The notes beneath the pieces were generated by a model. It saw only the letters and a program-made list of their open reading frames with translations. It made no database searches and had not been told where the DNA came from. A stretch of DNA of 64,000 bases from NCBI GenBank assembly GCA_900215285.1, contig OCMG01000004.1, positions 744,001-808,000 of the forward strand, in the 5' to 3' direction. The position numbers were made by a program, and so were the translations under genes. How positions within the stretch are numbered: position 1 is the first letter of the stretch; each line of letters opens with the position of its first letter. Positions 1-9,077 of the stretch are shown one piece after another. This DNA comes from Ensifer adhaerens. Lineage in GTDB: Bacteria > Pseudomonadota > Alphaproteobacteria > Rhizobiales > Rhizobiaceae.

Positions 1-1
1 T

Positions 2-700
2 CCCGGCGCTGGCAACCGCCCCTATACCGACTACGACCTGAAGAACTGCACCCATGGCAATTGCGACCGTCGCGCCGAATATCTGCGCTCGGCCTCGTCG
101 CTGCTCGTCTCGGACCTCGATTATATCGTCAAGGCTTTCGAGCCGGATGGCGCGGCGGCGAAGGTGCTGACCGACAACCCCAAAGCCGGTCTCACCGCGC
201 TGCTGACCGGAATGGGTTCGCTCTCCTATGGCGAACTTGCCGGCGAGCGCATGAAGCTCGGCCTGCTGCTCCACGACCCGGAAGAGGAGCAGGATTGCTT
301 CTCCGACAACACCTATAATTCCCATTACAACGACATGGTCGGCATCATGACCGGCTATACGGGCAGCTACACCCGCCGCGACGGCACCAAGATGACGGGC
401 CCGTCGATCCGGGACCTGCTTCAGGAAAAAGACCCTGCGGTCGCCAGGGAGCTTCAGGGCAAGCTCGATGTGACCATGGCCGCCATGGAAGCGCTGAAGA
501 AGCGCGGCGAGACGGTCGAGGCCTACGACCAGATGATCGCAGAGGGCAACAAGGACGGCAACGCCACCGTTCAGAAGGCCATCGATGGCCTGATCGACCA
601 GACGAAGTCGATCCAGCGCACCGTGACTGCCCTTGGCCTCGACGAGATCAAGGTCGGGACGTCGAAGAGCCTTGACGATCCCAACGCAGTCTTCAAGTGA
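2..700 (+). CDS. Imelysin-family iron-regulated protein (5' truncated by window edge)
   Basis: Only the C-terminal 232 residues are present; the reading frame is open from base 2. The visible part contains a GNRPYTDY segment followed by a paired-cysteine stretch (DLKNCTHGNC) and long helices, as in the imelysin/peptidase M75 family of periplasmic or outer-membrane iron-associated proteins. No proteolysis is implied by that family name. It is followed 34 bases later by a di-heme DUF1111 gene and then by a second imelysin and a DUF1513 gene. This four-gene set recurs as an iron-responsive operon in alphaproteobacteria, so a role in periplasmic iron acquisition is likely. Start and signal peptide lie upstream of the window. 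Confidence 0.85.
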   Translation, partial: PGAGNRPYTDYDLKNCTHGNCDRRAEYLRSASSLLVSDLDYIVKAFEPDGAAAKVLTDNPKAGLTALLTGMGSLSYGELAGERMKLGLLLHDPEEEQDCFSDNTYNSHYNDMVGIMTGYTGSYTRRDGTKMTGPSIRDLLQEKDPAVARELQGKLDVTMAAMEALKKRGETVEAYDQMIAEGNKDGNATVQKAIDGLIDQTKSIQRTVTALGLDEIKVGTSKSLDDPNAVFK

Positions 701-734
701 GATCGGGAGAGCCGGCCCTTCGCAGGCCGGCCAC

Positions 735-2294
735 ATGATGCCACGGATCGCTCCACCCTGCCATCAACGTCCTTCGCGGCGCTCCACGGCCCTTCGCATC
801 GCTTCGGGGGCCATCGGCTTTTTGCTGGCCGGCACAGGCGCAGGCTTAACACTCGCTGGCGACAGCGGTTACTCCGCCGCAGATCTCCAGCGTGTTCGTG
901 CAGTGACAGCACCCACGCAGGACTTTGCCCGGCCGGAGGCGCATGAAAACCTCTCCGGCGGGGCCGGGACCTACCTCGGCAAGGCCGACGCCAGGGCGAT
1001 GAGCCATGCCGACACCACTCTCGACGACAAGAGCGTCGAACGGTTCAGGCTTGGCTTTGCCTTGTTCAAGAAAATGTGGGCGCAGGCTCCGTCCTCCACG
1101 GAAGCCTCGGATGGGCTTGGGCCGCTCTTTAACGCGCGCTCCTGCCAGAGCTGCCATGTCCGCGACGGCCGCGGGCGACCGCCGGAGAACGGCACAGACA
1201 GCCAGTCCTTCCTGTTTCGCCTCGCCCGAGCGCCGGTCAACGATGCGGAACGGAGCGTACTTGCAGCGCAGGAACGTCTGAACTTTCCCGATCCGGTCTA
1301 TGGCCAGCAATTGCAGGACAAGGGTGTGACGAACCTTGCCGGCGAAGGGCGTCCGGTGGTCACGTACAGCGAAAAGACGGTGGTGCTTTCCGGCGGCGAG
1401 ACCGTCACGCTTCGCGCGCCGCATTATCGGATCGCCGACCTCGCCTATGGTCCGATGGACCCCACAACGACGCTTTCGCCCCGCATCGCCCAGAGCCTGG
1501 CCGGGATAGGCCTGCTGGAAGCCATTCCGGAGACGGAGATCCTGGCGCAGGCTCAGCTTCAGGCAGAGGCAAAGCAAGGCGTGCATGGTCATCCCAACCG
1601 TGTCCGCGACCCGAAGACCGGCGCGCTCGTCATCGGTCGTTTCGGCTGGAAGGCACAGAATCCGACGGTCCGGGCGCAGGCCGCAGCCGCGCTGTCGAGC
1701 GACATCGGGATTTCCTCGCCCGACGCGCCCGATCCATATGGCGATTGCATGGCGGCTGAGACCGCCTGCCTGAAGATGCCGACGGGCGTGCAGCAGCGCC
1801 TGGGCGATACGGAAGCGCCCGATCCGATCCTGGATTTCCTGACCTTCTACACGGCCAATCTCGCACCGCCGGCGCGGCGCGATGGCGCGCAGGCAGATGT
1901 GCTTGCCGGCAAGGCGCTGTTTTACCAGGCGGGCTGCGCCAGCTGCCATGTCCCCAAATTCGTGACAGGGCGCAATGCGGCCGAACCGCAGCATGCCTTC
2001 CAGCTCATCTGGCCATACAGCGATCTCCTGCTGCATGACATGGGCGAGGAACTGGCCGACGGCCAGCCGGTGGGTGAGGCGACCGGACGGGAATGGCGCA
2101 CGGCGCCGCTCTGGGGTATAGGACTGGCGCAAACCGTCAACGGCTATCAGGCGTATCTGCATGATGGCCGCGCTCGCACGCTCGAAGAGGCGATCCTCTG
2201 GCATGGCGGCGAGGGCGAGAACGCACGCAACGCCTATGCCGCGATGGCGCAAGCTGACCGGCAAAAGCTACTGAAATTTCTGGGATCATTGTGA
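735..2294 (+). CDS. Di-heme c-type cytochrome-like oxidoreductase, DUF1111
   Basis: About 519 residues with an N-terminal hydrophobic segment (residues ~20-40) suited to Sec export. It has two c-type heme motifs, CQSCH near residue 136 and CASCH near residue 400, the second followed by the C-terminal cytochrome fold. This is the DUF1111/di-heme 'thiol oxidoreductase' family, thought to do periplasmic electron transfer, plausibly redox cycling of iron. The ATG at 735 is immediately followed by another at 738; longer in-frame starts overlap the previous gene and give no export signal. It overlaps the next gene by one base at 2294, indicating translational coupling in the iron operon. Confidence 0.88.
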   Translation: MMPRIAPPCHQRPSRRSTALRIASGAIGFLLAGTGAGLTLAGDSGYSAADLQRVRAVTAPTQDFARPEAHENLSGGAGTYLGKADARAMSHADTTLDDKSVERFRLGFALFKKMWAQAPSSTEASDGLGPLFNARSCQSCHVRDGRGRPPENGTDSQSFLFRLARAPVNDAERSVLAAQERLNFPDPVYGQQLQDKGVTNLAGEGRPVVTYSEKTVVLSGGETVTLRAPHYRIADLAYGPMDPTTTLSPRIAQSLAGIGLLEAIPETEILAQAQLQAEAKQGVHGHPNRVRDPKTGALVIGRFGWKAQNPTVRAQAAAALSSDIGISSPDAPDPYGDCMAAETACLKMPTGVQQRLGDTEAPDPILDFLTFYTANLAPPARRDGAQADVLAGKALFYQAGCASCHVPKFVTGRNAAEPQHAFQLIWPYSDLLLHDMGEELADGQPVGEATGREWRTAPLWGIGLAQTVNGYQAYLHDGRARTLEEAILWHGGEGENARNAYAAMAQADRQKLLKFLGSL

Positions 2295-3376
2295 TGAAAA
2301 GAGTCCTTGTCCTCCTCACTGCCGCCTTTACGGCGCTTGCGCCGGGCGCGAAAGCCGCGTTCGTCAGCGATGCGGAGGTTCAGCCCGTGATGCAAAGGAC
2401 CGTCGATGACGTCATCATCCCGGGCTACAGTGCATTCCGGACCGCGGCAGAGGCGGCAGCCTCCTCCATGAACCAGCTCTGCATAGCCAACGATGCATCC
2501 TCCTATCAGGGCGCCAGGGCGGCTTTCGCCAATCTCGTTTCCGCCTGGTCGCGCATTGAAGTCCTGCGTGACGGTCCGGTGCTGGACAACAACATGTTCG
2601 AGCGGATCCTCTTTTTCCCTGACCGCAAGGGACTGGCGCTGAAGCAGATCCAGGCATTGCTTGCCGCCAAGGATGAAAACGCGATTGCCGGTGCGTCCAT
2701 GAAGTCGAAGAGCGTCGCCGTGCAGGGTCTGACGGGCCTTGAATTCGTGCTCAGCGGCTCCGGCAGCGAAGAGCTTGCCTCCGGCAAGGACAATTTCCGC
2801 TGCCATGCGGGCCGGGCCATCGCCGCCAATATCGCATTGCTCGCGGGCGAATTGTCGGATGCATGGAACGAGCCCGACGGCATTGCGGGCAAGTGGCGCA
2901 AGCCCGGTCCTGACAATCCGGTCTTCCGCAATGGCGAGGAGGCGCTGATCGCCCTTCTCGGGATCCTGGTTCGCGGGCTGGAAACCACGAACGAGAAGCG
3001 CCTGATGATCTTCTCCACGGGAGAGGGCGGCGCCAATCCCAAGAAGGCGCTCTACTGGCGGTCCGGGCTGACGATGAAATCGGTCGAGGACAATCTCAAG
3101 GGCCTGCGGGCCTTCTGGGACGAGAGCGGCATGCAGTATATCATCCGCGGAGAAGGCTCGGCGATCACCACCAATATCAATTTCGACTTTCATACCGCCA
3201 TCTCCACAGCCGGAAAACTGGACATGCCGGTCGACAAGATGCTGGCCGACGAGAAGGCACATTCGCGGCTGGAATTCCTGATCATGACGGTCGCCGACCT
3301 GCAGGCTCGATTGAACAACGATTATGGCCGCGCCATGGGCCTTGCCGCCGGCTTCACCTTTTCCGACGGGGACTGA
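2294..3376 (+). CDS. Imelysin-family periplasmic protein (second copy)
   Basis: A 360-residue protein with a clear Sec signal peptide (MKRVLVLLTAAF..., Ala-rich cleavage region near residue 21). It has the imelysin fold signature, including a GLTGLEFVL segment around residue 145 and a C-terminal HSRLEF motif. It differs from the imelysin at the window start, so the operon carries two divergent imelysins flanking the di-heme protein. The ATG at 2294 overlaps the preceding stop codon; a GTG one codon upstream is possible. Likely function is periplasmic iron binding or handoff; that is inferred from family and context. Confidence 0.86.
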   Translation: MKRVLVLLTAAFTALAPGAKAAFVSDAEVQPVMQRTVDDVIIPGYSAFRTAAEAAASSMNQLCIANDASSYQGARAAFANLVSAWSRIEVLRDGPVLDNNMFERILFFPDRKGLALKQIQALLAAKDENAIAGASMKSKSVAVQGLTGLEFVLSGSGSEELASGKDNFRCHAGRAIAANIALLAGELSDAWNEPDGIAGKWRKPGPDNPVFRNGEEALIALLGILVRGLETTNEKRLMIFSTGEGGANPKKALYWRSGLTMKSVEDNLKGLRAFWDESGMQYIIRGEGSAITTNINFDFHTAISTAGKLDMPVDKMLADEKAHSRLEFLIMTVADLQARLNNDYGRAMGLAAGFTFSDGD

Positions 3377-3377
3377 C

Positions 3378-4457
3378 ATGCCCGGCGCGCTTCTCAGTCG
3401 CCGCGGCTTCCTGCGCGCGGCCGGCAGCACGTTTGTTGCAGGTCTAGCGCCGGAAAAGCTGTTCGCGCTGGAGCGGACCGACGCCGTCTTCGCGGCGGCC
3501 TTCATGGATCCGGCCGGACGCTTCGGACTGGCAACCATCGCAGAAGACGGAACGATCATCGACCGCAGCCCCCTGCCCCACCGGGCACATGGGCTTGCCT
3601 TCGATCCCCATTTCAATCGCGTGGTCGCCTTTGCCAGACGCCCCGGAACGTTCGCGGCAATCTTCGACCGGACCGGCCGCGCCGCACCCGTGGTCATCGC
3701 CTCGCCGGAGGGCCGGCACTTCTATGGCCATGGCACGTTCTCGGTGGATGGCCGATTGCTGTATGCCAGCGAGAATGATTTCGACCACGCGCGCGGCGTC
3801 ATCGGCATCTACGATGCCACGAACGGCTTTGCCCGCATCGGCGAACATTCAACCTTTGGCGTGGGCCCGCACGATCTGTCCATCAGTCTCGACGGCAAGG
3901 TGCTGATCGCGGCCAATGGCGGGATCGAAACGCATCCCGATTTCGGCCGCACGAAATTGAACCTCGACCGGATGGAGCCGTCGCTGGCTCTCATCGATGC
4001 CTCATCCGGCGCTCTCATCGAGAAGCACGAGCTCCCGGCAAACCTGAAGCAGCTTTCGACACGCCATATTGACCTGTCCGCCAGCAACGACATCTGGTTT
4101 GCCTGCCAATACGAAGGCGCGCGCGATGACCTGCCGCCGCTGGTCGGTCGTTTCCGACCCGGCGATGCGCTTCAGTTCATCGAACTGCCCGAGGCGACGG
4201 CGCGCAATCTGGCCAACTATGTCGGCGCCATCGCGGTCAATCGCGCGGAAGGCCTTGTCGCCGCCACGTCGCCACGCGGCGGAACCTATGTCGTCCTCGA
4301 GGCGAAGTCGGGCAGGCTTTTGCGCGAAGTCAGGCTCGCCGGCGCATCCGGCATTGCCGCCGGTCCGCATGGCTTCGGCATCTCGACGGAGCGCGGCGTC
4401 TTCGACGATCGGCAATCGCAAGTCAACTGGGACCAGCATGTGGTCCGGCTCGGCTGA
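3378..4457 (+). CDS. DUF1513 beta-propeller-like protein, Tat-exported
   Basis: A 359-residue protein starting one base after the upstream stop codon. The N-terminus carries a twin-arginine motif (SRRGFLRAAG) before a short hydrophobic stretch, so it is probably folded before export to the periplasm. The rest is repetitive beta-strand sequence with GHGTFS- and HDLSIS-like blade motifs typical of DUF1513. This family is consistently linked to imelysin and DUF1111 genes. A longer in-frame start at 3324 would overlap the previous gene and bury the Tat signal, so 3378 is preferred. Confidence 0.85.
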   Translation: MPGALLSRRGFLRAAGSTFVAGLAPEKLFALERTDAVFAAAFMDPAGRFGLATIAEDGTIIDRSPLPHRAHGLAFDPHFNRVVAFARRPGTFAAIFDRTGRAAPVVIASPEGRHFYGHGTFSVDGRLLYASENDFDHARGVIGIYDATNGFARIGEHSTFGVGPHDLSISLDGKVLIAANGGIETHPDFGRTKLNLDRMEPSLALIDASSGALIEKHELPANLKQLSTRHIDLSASNDIWFACQYEGARDDLPPLVGRFRPGDALQFIELPEATARNLANYVGAIAVNRAEGLVAATSPRGGTYVVLEAKSGRLLREVRLAGASGIAAGPHGFGISTERGVFDDRQSQVNWDQHVVRLG

Positions 4458-4516
4458 GCTTGCCTGCGGCGCGCCGCCGTGGCACGGTCCGCGCGGTTCC
4501 AACAGGCGGCGTATCC

Positions 4517-5155
4517 ATGGATTTTGAACTGAAGACCGTTGCGGGCAAGCGCATCTTTTACGTCATGGCGGTGGATGCCGAATATGGGCCGCATCTGCGA
4601 GGCCATATCGACCCGCTGATGACCGGCGTCGGCCCGGTCGAGGCAGCGGTGGCGCTGACGGCGGCGCTGGCCCGGCTGGAAGCATCGGGTCACAAGCCGG
4701 ATCTCATCATCTCACTAGGCTCGGCCGGCTCAGCCACGCTTGAGCAGACCGAAGTCTATCAAGCCTCCTCGGTGAGCTATCGCGACATGGACGCGTCCGC
4801 GCTGGGCTTCGAGAAGGGGCTGACGCCCTTCCTCGATCTGCCGAAGGCGGTGCCGCTGCCACTGCAGGTGGCGGGCATTCCCTCAGCCCGGCTCTCGACC
4901 GGGGCAAACATCGTCTCTGGCGCGGCCTATGACGCGATCGACGCGGACATGGTCGACATGGAAAGCTTCGCCGTGCTCCGCGCGGCCCAGCATTTCGGCC
5001 TTCCTCTGATCGGGCTGCGCGGCATTTCGGACGGCAAGGAAGAACTGAAACATGTCGGCGACTGGACGGAATATCTCCATGTCATCGATGAAAAACTCGC
5101 AAAAGCGGTCCGGCTGATCGAAGAGGCCTTGGACAACGGGAGCCTGATGCTGTAA
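4517..5155 (+). CDS. 5'-methylthioadenosine/S-adenosylhomocysteine nucleosidase-like protein
   Basis: A 212-residue phosphorylase/nucleosidase-fold protein. Near the N-terminus is a catalytic-type segment (VMAVDAEYG) followed by TGVGPVEAA. Residues ~67-75 read LIISLGSAG, and VDMESFAV near residue 148 supplies the Met-Glu pair that contacts ribose in this fold. A C-terminal RGISDG motif is the purine-base loop. It probably hydrolyses MTA or SAH to adenine plus the thioribose product. ATG 4517 is the first start placing the fold properly. It is 63 bases upstream of guaA, linking it to purine salvage. Confidence 0.8.
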   Translation: MDFELKTVAGKRIFYVMAVDAEYGPHLRGHIDPLMTGVGPVEAAVALTAALARLEASGHKPDLIISLGSAGSATLEQTEVYQASSVSYRDMDASALGFEKGLTPFLDLPKAVPLPLQVAGIPSARLSTGANIVSGAAYDAIDADMVDMESFAVLRAAQHFGLPLIGLRGISDGKEELKHVGDWTEYLHVIDEKLAKAVRLIEEALDNGSLML

Positions 5156-5218
5156 GGGCGGGTTTTGGAGCCCCTGCCCGGTGGCATCGACCTCCGGGCC
5201 TTCTAGCAAAGGCTGTTC

Positions 5219-6796
5219 ATGTCACACGACGCCCATTCCGATTCCATCCTCATCATCGATTTCGGCAGCCAGGTTACGCAGCTGATTGCACGGCGCATTC
5301 GCGAGACGGGCGTCTATTGCGAAATCTGGCCGTACCAGAAGGCGGGCGAGGGATTTCAGAAGCTGAAGCCGAAGGGCGTGATCTTCTCGGGCGGCCCGGA
5401 TTCCGTGACCCGCGAGGGCAGCCCGCGCGCCCCGCAGGAAGTCTTCGACGCCGGCATCCCGATCATGGCGATCTGCTATGGCCAGCAGACCATGGCCGTG
5501 CAGCTGGGCGGTGTCGTCGAGGGCGGTCATGCCGCCGAATTCGGCAGGGCGGATGTGAAGATCCTCAAGAACTCGCCGCTCTTTGACGGTCTCTGGGAAG
5601 TCGGCGGCGAATATCCGGTCTGGATGAGCCACGGCGACCGCGTCACGCAGGCACCGGAAGGTTTCGAGATCATCGGCGTGTCGGAAAACGCGCCCTTTGC
5701 GATCTGCGTCAACGAGGCGAAGCGCTACTACACGACCATGTTCCACCCGGAAGTGGTTCACACGCCGGATGGCGGCAAGCTGATCGCCAATTTCGTGCAC
5801 AAGATCGTCGGCCTGCATGCCGACTGGACCATGTCGGCCTATCGCGCCGAAATGGTGCAGAAGATCCGCGATCAGGTCGGCAAGGAACGCGTCATCTGCG
5901 GCCTGTCCGGCGGCGTCGATTCATCAGTGGCTGCCGTGCTGATCCACGAAGCCATCGGCGACCAGCTGACCTGCATCTATGTCGACCACGGCCTGATGCG
6001 TCAGGGCGAGACCGAGCAGGTCGTCGGCATGTTCCGCGACCACTACAATATCCCGCTCGTCCATGTGGATGCCTCCGACCTCTTCATCGGCCAGCTGGAA
6101 GGCGAGGCGGACCCGGAAAAGAAGCGCAAGACCATCGGCCGCCTCTTCATCGAGGTCTTCGAGGAGGAAGCCCGCAAGATCGCGACTGACGGCAAGGGTC
6201 CGGTGCGCTTCCTCGCCCAGGGCACGCTCTATCCGGACGTGATCGAAAGCGTCTCCTTCTCCGGCGGCCCCTCCGTGACCATCAAGAGCCACCACAATGT
6301 CGGCGGCCTGCCGGACCGCATGAACATGCAGCTGGTCGAGCCGCTGCGCGAGCTGTTCAAGGACGAAGTCCGCGCGCTGGGCCGCGAACTCGGCCTGCCG
6401 GAAAGCTTCATCGGCCGCCACCCGTTCCCGGGTCCGGGCCTTGCCATCCGCCTGCCGGGCGGCGTGACACGCGAGAAGCTCGACATCCTGCGCAAGGCAG
6501 ATGCGATCTATATCGAGGAAATCCGCAAGGCGGGCCTCTACGACAAGATCTGGCAGGCTTTCTCGGTGCTGCTCCCCGTCCAGACCGTCGGCGTCATGGG
6601 CGATGGCCGCACCTATGACCGCGTTCTGGCGCTGCGCGCCGTCACCTCCGTCGACGGCATGACCGCCGACTTCTTCCCCTACGACATGGCCTTCCTCGGC
6701 CGCACCGCGACCCGCATCATCAACGAGGTCAAGGGCGTCAACCGCGTCGTCTACGACGTGACGTCGAAGCCGCCGGGCACGATCGAGTGGGAATGA
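5219..6796 (+). CDS. guaA: GMP synthase (glutamine-hydrolysing)
   Basis: A 525-residue full-length enzyme converting XMP, glutamine and ATP to GMP. The class I glutamine amidotransferase domain (residues ~8-200) shows the nucleophile region AICYGQQT near residue 84 and the catalytic HPE near residue 179. The ATP-pyrophosphatase domain has the [10 protein letters not shown]-loop near residue 230. The C-terminal dimerisation domain ends in KPPGTIEWE, the canonical end. The 3' end of guaA is an established integration target for genomic islands. Here an integrase gene follows 294 bases downstream, and the coding end has been preserved intact by the insertion. Confidence 0.98.
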   Translation: MSHDAHSDSILIIDFGSQVTQLIARRIRETGVYCEIWPYQKAGEGFQKLKPKGVIFSGGPDSVTREGSPRAPQEVFDAGIPIMAICYGQQTMAVQLGGVVEGGHAAEFGRADVKILKNSPLFDGLWEVGGEYPVWMSHGDRVTQAPEGFEIIGVSENAPFAICVNEAKRYYTTMFHPEVVHTPDGGKLIANFVHKIVGLHADWTMSAYRAEMVQKIRDQVGKERVICGLSGGVDSSVAAVLIHEAIGDQLTCIYVDHGLMRQGETEQVVGMFRDHYNIPLVHVDASDLFIGQLEGEADPEKKRKTIGRLFIEVFEEEARKIATDGKGPVRFLAQGTLYPDVIESVSFSGGPSVTIKSHHNVGGLPDRMNMQLVEPLRELFKDEVRALGRELGLPESFIGRHPFPGPGLAIRLPGGVTREKLDILRKADAIYIEEIRKAGLYDKIWQAFSVLLPVQTVGVMGDGRTYDRVLALRAVTSVDGMTADFFPYDMAFLGRTATRIINEVKGVNRVVYDVTSKPPGTIEWE

Positions 6797-7090
6797 TTCA
6801 GGCCCATCCGAACGCCGCCGATTTTACGCTGTGGTACGATCTAAGCTACTGAAAACAAAAATAAAGCCATCCTTCGCCTATCGACATCTATCGGTGGGCA
6901 TAGATGGTGTTCGGCGGCCTCGCTGACGGGCCTCACCCCCATTGATCAACCGGAAAAACGAAAGTACCGTCAGGTCAACCCAGGCCAATGACGGTACTTT
7001 TTTCGAACTAATGCACTGATATAAAAGCATTTTCGACGCCATCGGCTTGCAAAAACCGCGTGACGGTACTTTTCCGCGAGGAGGCCCGAA
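6776..7090. other. Presumed left attachment region of the ICE (guaA 3' end to integrase)
   Basis: Chromosomal guaA sequence ends here and mobile-element sequence begins. The segment is AT-richer than guaA and contains an A/T-rich run at 6850-6865 followed by three copies of TGACGGTACTTT (one inverted). The integrase gene starts directly after the last copy. The core of attL is expected within the last ~20 bases of guaA, as for other guaA-targeting islands. The matching attR cannot be seen because the ICE extends beyond the window, so the exact crossover is unproven. Confidence 0.5.
6961..7000 (+). repeat. Perfect 12-bp inverted repeat with T-run, plus a third direct copy at 7061
   Basis: AAAGTACCGTCA (6961-6972) and TGACGGTACTTT (6989-7000) are exact reverse complements separated by 16 bases. 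The right arm runs into six T residues, so an RNA hairpin here could terminate guaA transcription. A third copy, TGACGGTACTTTT, lies at 7061-7073 just before the integrase ribosome-binding site. Three copies argue for protein binding (integrase arm sites, excisionase or an int operator) as well as, or instead of, termination. Confidence 0.6.
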
Positions 7091-8347
7091 ATGTTGACCG
7101 ATGCAGCACTCAAGTCTTTGAAACCAAAAGCCAAAATGTACAAGGTTTCCGATCGTGACGGCATGTATGTGCGCGTCGCGCCGTCGGGCGCCATCTCATT
7201 CAGGCTCGACTATCGGCTGAACGGCAGGCGGGAGACCGTATATCTCGGCAGATATGCCCGTGACGGAATATCGCTCGCCAGGGCTCGCGAGCTATGCATT
7301 GACGCGCGGCGCGCAATCACCGAGGGGCGGTCTCCCGCCATCGAGAAGCAGCGCGAGAAGCGCCGGATCAAGGAAGCAAAGAGTTTCGGCCAGTTCGGTG
7401 AGAAGTGGCTGACCAGCGCGACCATGGCCGACAGCACACGCGCGATGCGTCGCTCCATCTTCGAACGCGAACTCATGCCCGTCTGGCGAAATCGTCTCCT
7501 GACGGAGATCACACCGGATGATCTACGCACTCACTGCGGCAAGATCGTCGAACGGGGTGCGCCTGCAACTGCTATCCATGTGCGGGATATCCTAAAGCAG
7601 ATCTACGGCTTCGCCATTCTGCACGGCGAGAAGGTCGCCAATCCGGCCGATGACGTCGGTCCAGCCTCGATCGCTACCTTTACGCCGAAGGACCGCGCGC
7701 TTTCGCCCGCAGAGATCCGCATCATGTTCAAGCAGCTCGAGCATGTTGCGACGTTGCCAACGATCCGCCTCGGTATGAAGCTCTACCTGCTCACCATGGT
7801 CCGGAAGAGCGAGTTGCAGGATGCAGTTTGGGACGAGATCGATTTCGACAACGCTGTCTGGACGATCCCGAAGGAGCGGATGAAGCGATCGAAGCCGCAC
7901 AACGTCTACCTGTGCCGGCAGACCCTCGACATCATGATCGCGCTCAAGACCTGCTCCGGCAACTCCCGATATCTGTTGCCGTCCCGGTACGACGCGGACG
8001 CGCCAATGTCTCGCGCGACCTTCAATCGGATCACCTACTCCGTCGTCGAGCGAGCCAAGAAGGAGGGGCTGCCACTGGAGCCATTCACGGTCCATGATCT
8101 GCGGCGTACGGGCTCGACGCTACTAAATGAGCTGGGCTTTAACAGCGACTGGATCGAAAAGTGTCTGGCGCACGAGGACGGGCGTTCATCGCGCGGTGTT
8201 TATAACAAAGCTGAGTATGAGGTGCAGCGTCGGCATATGATGCAGCAGTGGGCGGATACCGTAGACGCCTGGATCGACGGTCGGAAGTATGCCCCCACGC
8301 TTTTGCCGCAAGCTATGCCCTTGATGGAACTGGATCCCGCCCTTTGA
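7091..8347 (+). CDS. int: Tyrosine recombinase (P4-type integrase) of the ICE
   Basis: A 418-residue site-specific recombinase. The N-terminal ~90 residues form the DUF4102-type arm-binding domain (start MLTDAALKSLKPK, then YRLNGRRETVYLG). This is followed by a SAM-like core-binding domain and a C-terminal catalytic domain. Catalytic residues are visible: Arg in MVRKSEL near 238, His and Arg in HDLRRTG near 335-338, and Tyr in RGVYNKAEY near 373. It should catalyse integration into and excision from the guaA 3' end. It follows the triple TGACGGTACTTT repeat and has a GCGAGGAGG ribosome-binding site. Its 3' end overlaps the convergent AlpA-like gene by 35 bases. Confidence 0.93.
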   Translation: MLTDAALKSLKPKAKMYKVSDRDGMYVRVAPSGAISFRLDYRLNGRRETVYLGRYARDGISLARARELCIDARRAITEGRSPAIEKQREKRRIKEAKSFGQFGEKWLTSATMADSTRAMRRSIFERELMPVWRNRLLTEITPDDLRTHCGKIVERGAPATAIHVRDILKQIYGFAILHGEKVANPADDVGPASIATFTPKDRALSPAEIRIMFKQLEHVATLPTIRLGMKLYLLTMVRKSELQDAVWDEIDFDNAVWTIPKERMKRSKPHNVYLCRQTLDIMIALKTCSGNSRYLLPSRYDADAPMSRATFNRITYSVVERAKKEGLPLEPFTVHDLRRTGSTLLNELGFNSDWIEKCLAHEDGRSSRGVYNKAEYEVQRRHMMQQWADTVDAWIDGRKYAPTLLPQAMPLMELDPAL

Positions 8348-8597
8348 CCGGGCGGGATTTGCGCTTGGTGACGTCGGGGTGCTGTGCTTGACGGATGGGT
8401 GCCGCCCGCCGTGCCGTTAGCCACGCCTCGACCTCGGCCAGGTCCCAGACGATACAACGCGGCGAGAGCGCGAACCGACGGGGAAACTCGCCACGCTGCT
8501 CCATTTCATAAATAGTGCTGTCAGCCATCGGCACCATCTCCCGCAACTGCTGCCGCCGTATTGTTCTCCGAATTTGCGGAGTTTCGATCTTTGCCAT
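8313..8597 (-). CDS. AlpA/MerR-like helix-turn-helix regulator, likely excision control
   Basis: A 94-residue protein with a winged-helix fold of the AlpA/prophage CP4-57 regulatory type: LREMVPMADSTIYEMEQRGEFPRRF, then W-L-AEVEAWL. Such genes beside P4-type integrases usually act as excisionases or activators of int. ATG 8597 is preceded by a good AGGAG site on the minus strand; a longer in-frame start 34 codons upstream lacks one. The gene converges on and overlaps int, so antisense effects on int mRNA are possible. Confidence 0.82.
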   Translation of the reverse strand: MAKIETPQIRRTIRRQQLREMVPMADSTIYEMEQRGEFPRRFALSPRCIVWDLAEVEAWLTARRAAPIRQAQHPDVTKRKSRPVKGRDPVPSRA

Positions 8598-9077
8598 GCT
8601 CAATCTCCTGCGTTCATCAGGCGATTGAGACTGATAGATGCTGATACCGGAAGCCCCCTCGAAGCGCCGTGCGGTGTTTTCGGGCCATAGCGTACACATC
8701 GGCGGGTTTTGCCCCGCTGCTAGGTGCAGATTAGGAGCGAACAGGCGCTGCTAGACGAGCTCGAAACTTGCGGCACCCGCTACGAGGAGGCGCATTCAGT
8801 AAACGCGACTCCCTTCAAAATCCAACTCCGAGAGGAGTGCCGGTTCGACCCCGGCCACCCGCACCATCATTCAGTGCTACCGTTGAAGGTGGAGACCACA
8901 TGTTCGAGTCGTGTTCGGTGCGCTGTCTCTCATCGAGATGGTCCAAAGTTATGGCGCTTGGCCGTGTCGTTACCCCGTCGTCGGAGCATTCATCTACGTT
9001 GGACTAGCCAAAGCAGTCACCCAGCACACGTTGCTGGCTCGGCGTGCGGATCTCCGGAAAATGCGTACTCGTATTGG
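8598..9077. other. Gene-poor junction between integration module and cargo
   Basis: I see no convincing protein-coding gene in these 480 bases. Short overlapping open frames occur, but they have no ribosome-binding site or recognisable family. The notable content is a tRNA-Leu-like remnant around 8790-8866. The segment marks the shift from the conserved int/alpA module to accessory genes and may be an old insertion joint. Confidence 0.5.
8790..8866 (+). pseudogene. tRNA-Leu(CAA) 3' remnant, att-like scar
   Basis: From the anticodon loop TTCAAAA (8814-8820; anticodon CAA) to the terminal CCA (8864-8866) the sequence matches tRNA-Leu architecture. It has a long variable arm with stem CTCC/GGAG, a perfect T-arm (GCCGG / TTCGACC loop / CCGGC) and acceptor strand CACCCGC plus ACCA. 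Upstream, a weak D-arm-like GCG...CGC pair exists (8790-8806). The 5' acceptor strand needed (GCGGGTG) is absent and the anticodon stem does not pair, so this cannot be a functional tRNA. An intact 3' half beginning at the anticodon loop is what tRNA-targeting tyrosine recombinases leave behind. Confidence 0.65.

Noticed and set aside
5156..5218. Possible purine riboswitch before guaA
   Set aside because: The 63-base gap is too short and shows no aptamer-like pairing.
8790..8866. Functional tRNA-Leu gene
   Set aside because: The 5' acceptor strand and 5' anticodon stem do not pair, so it is treated as a remnant.
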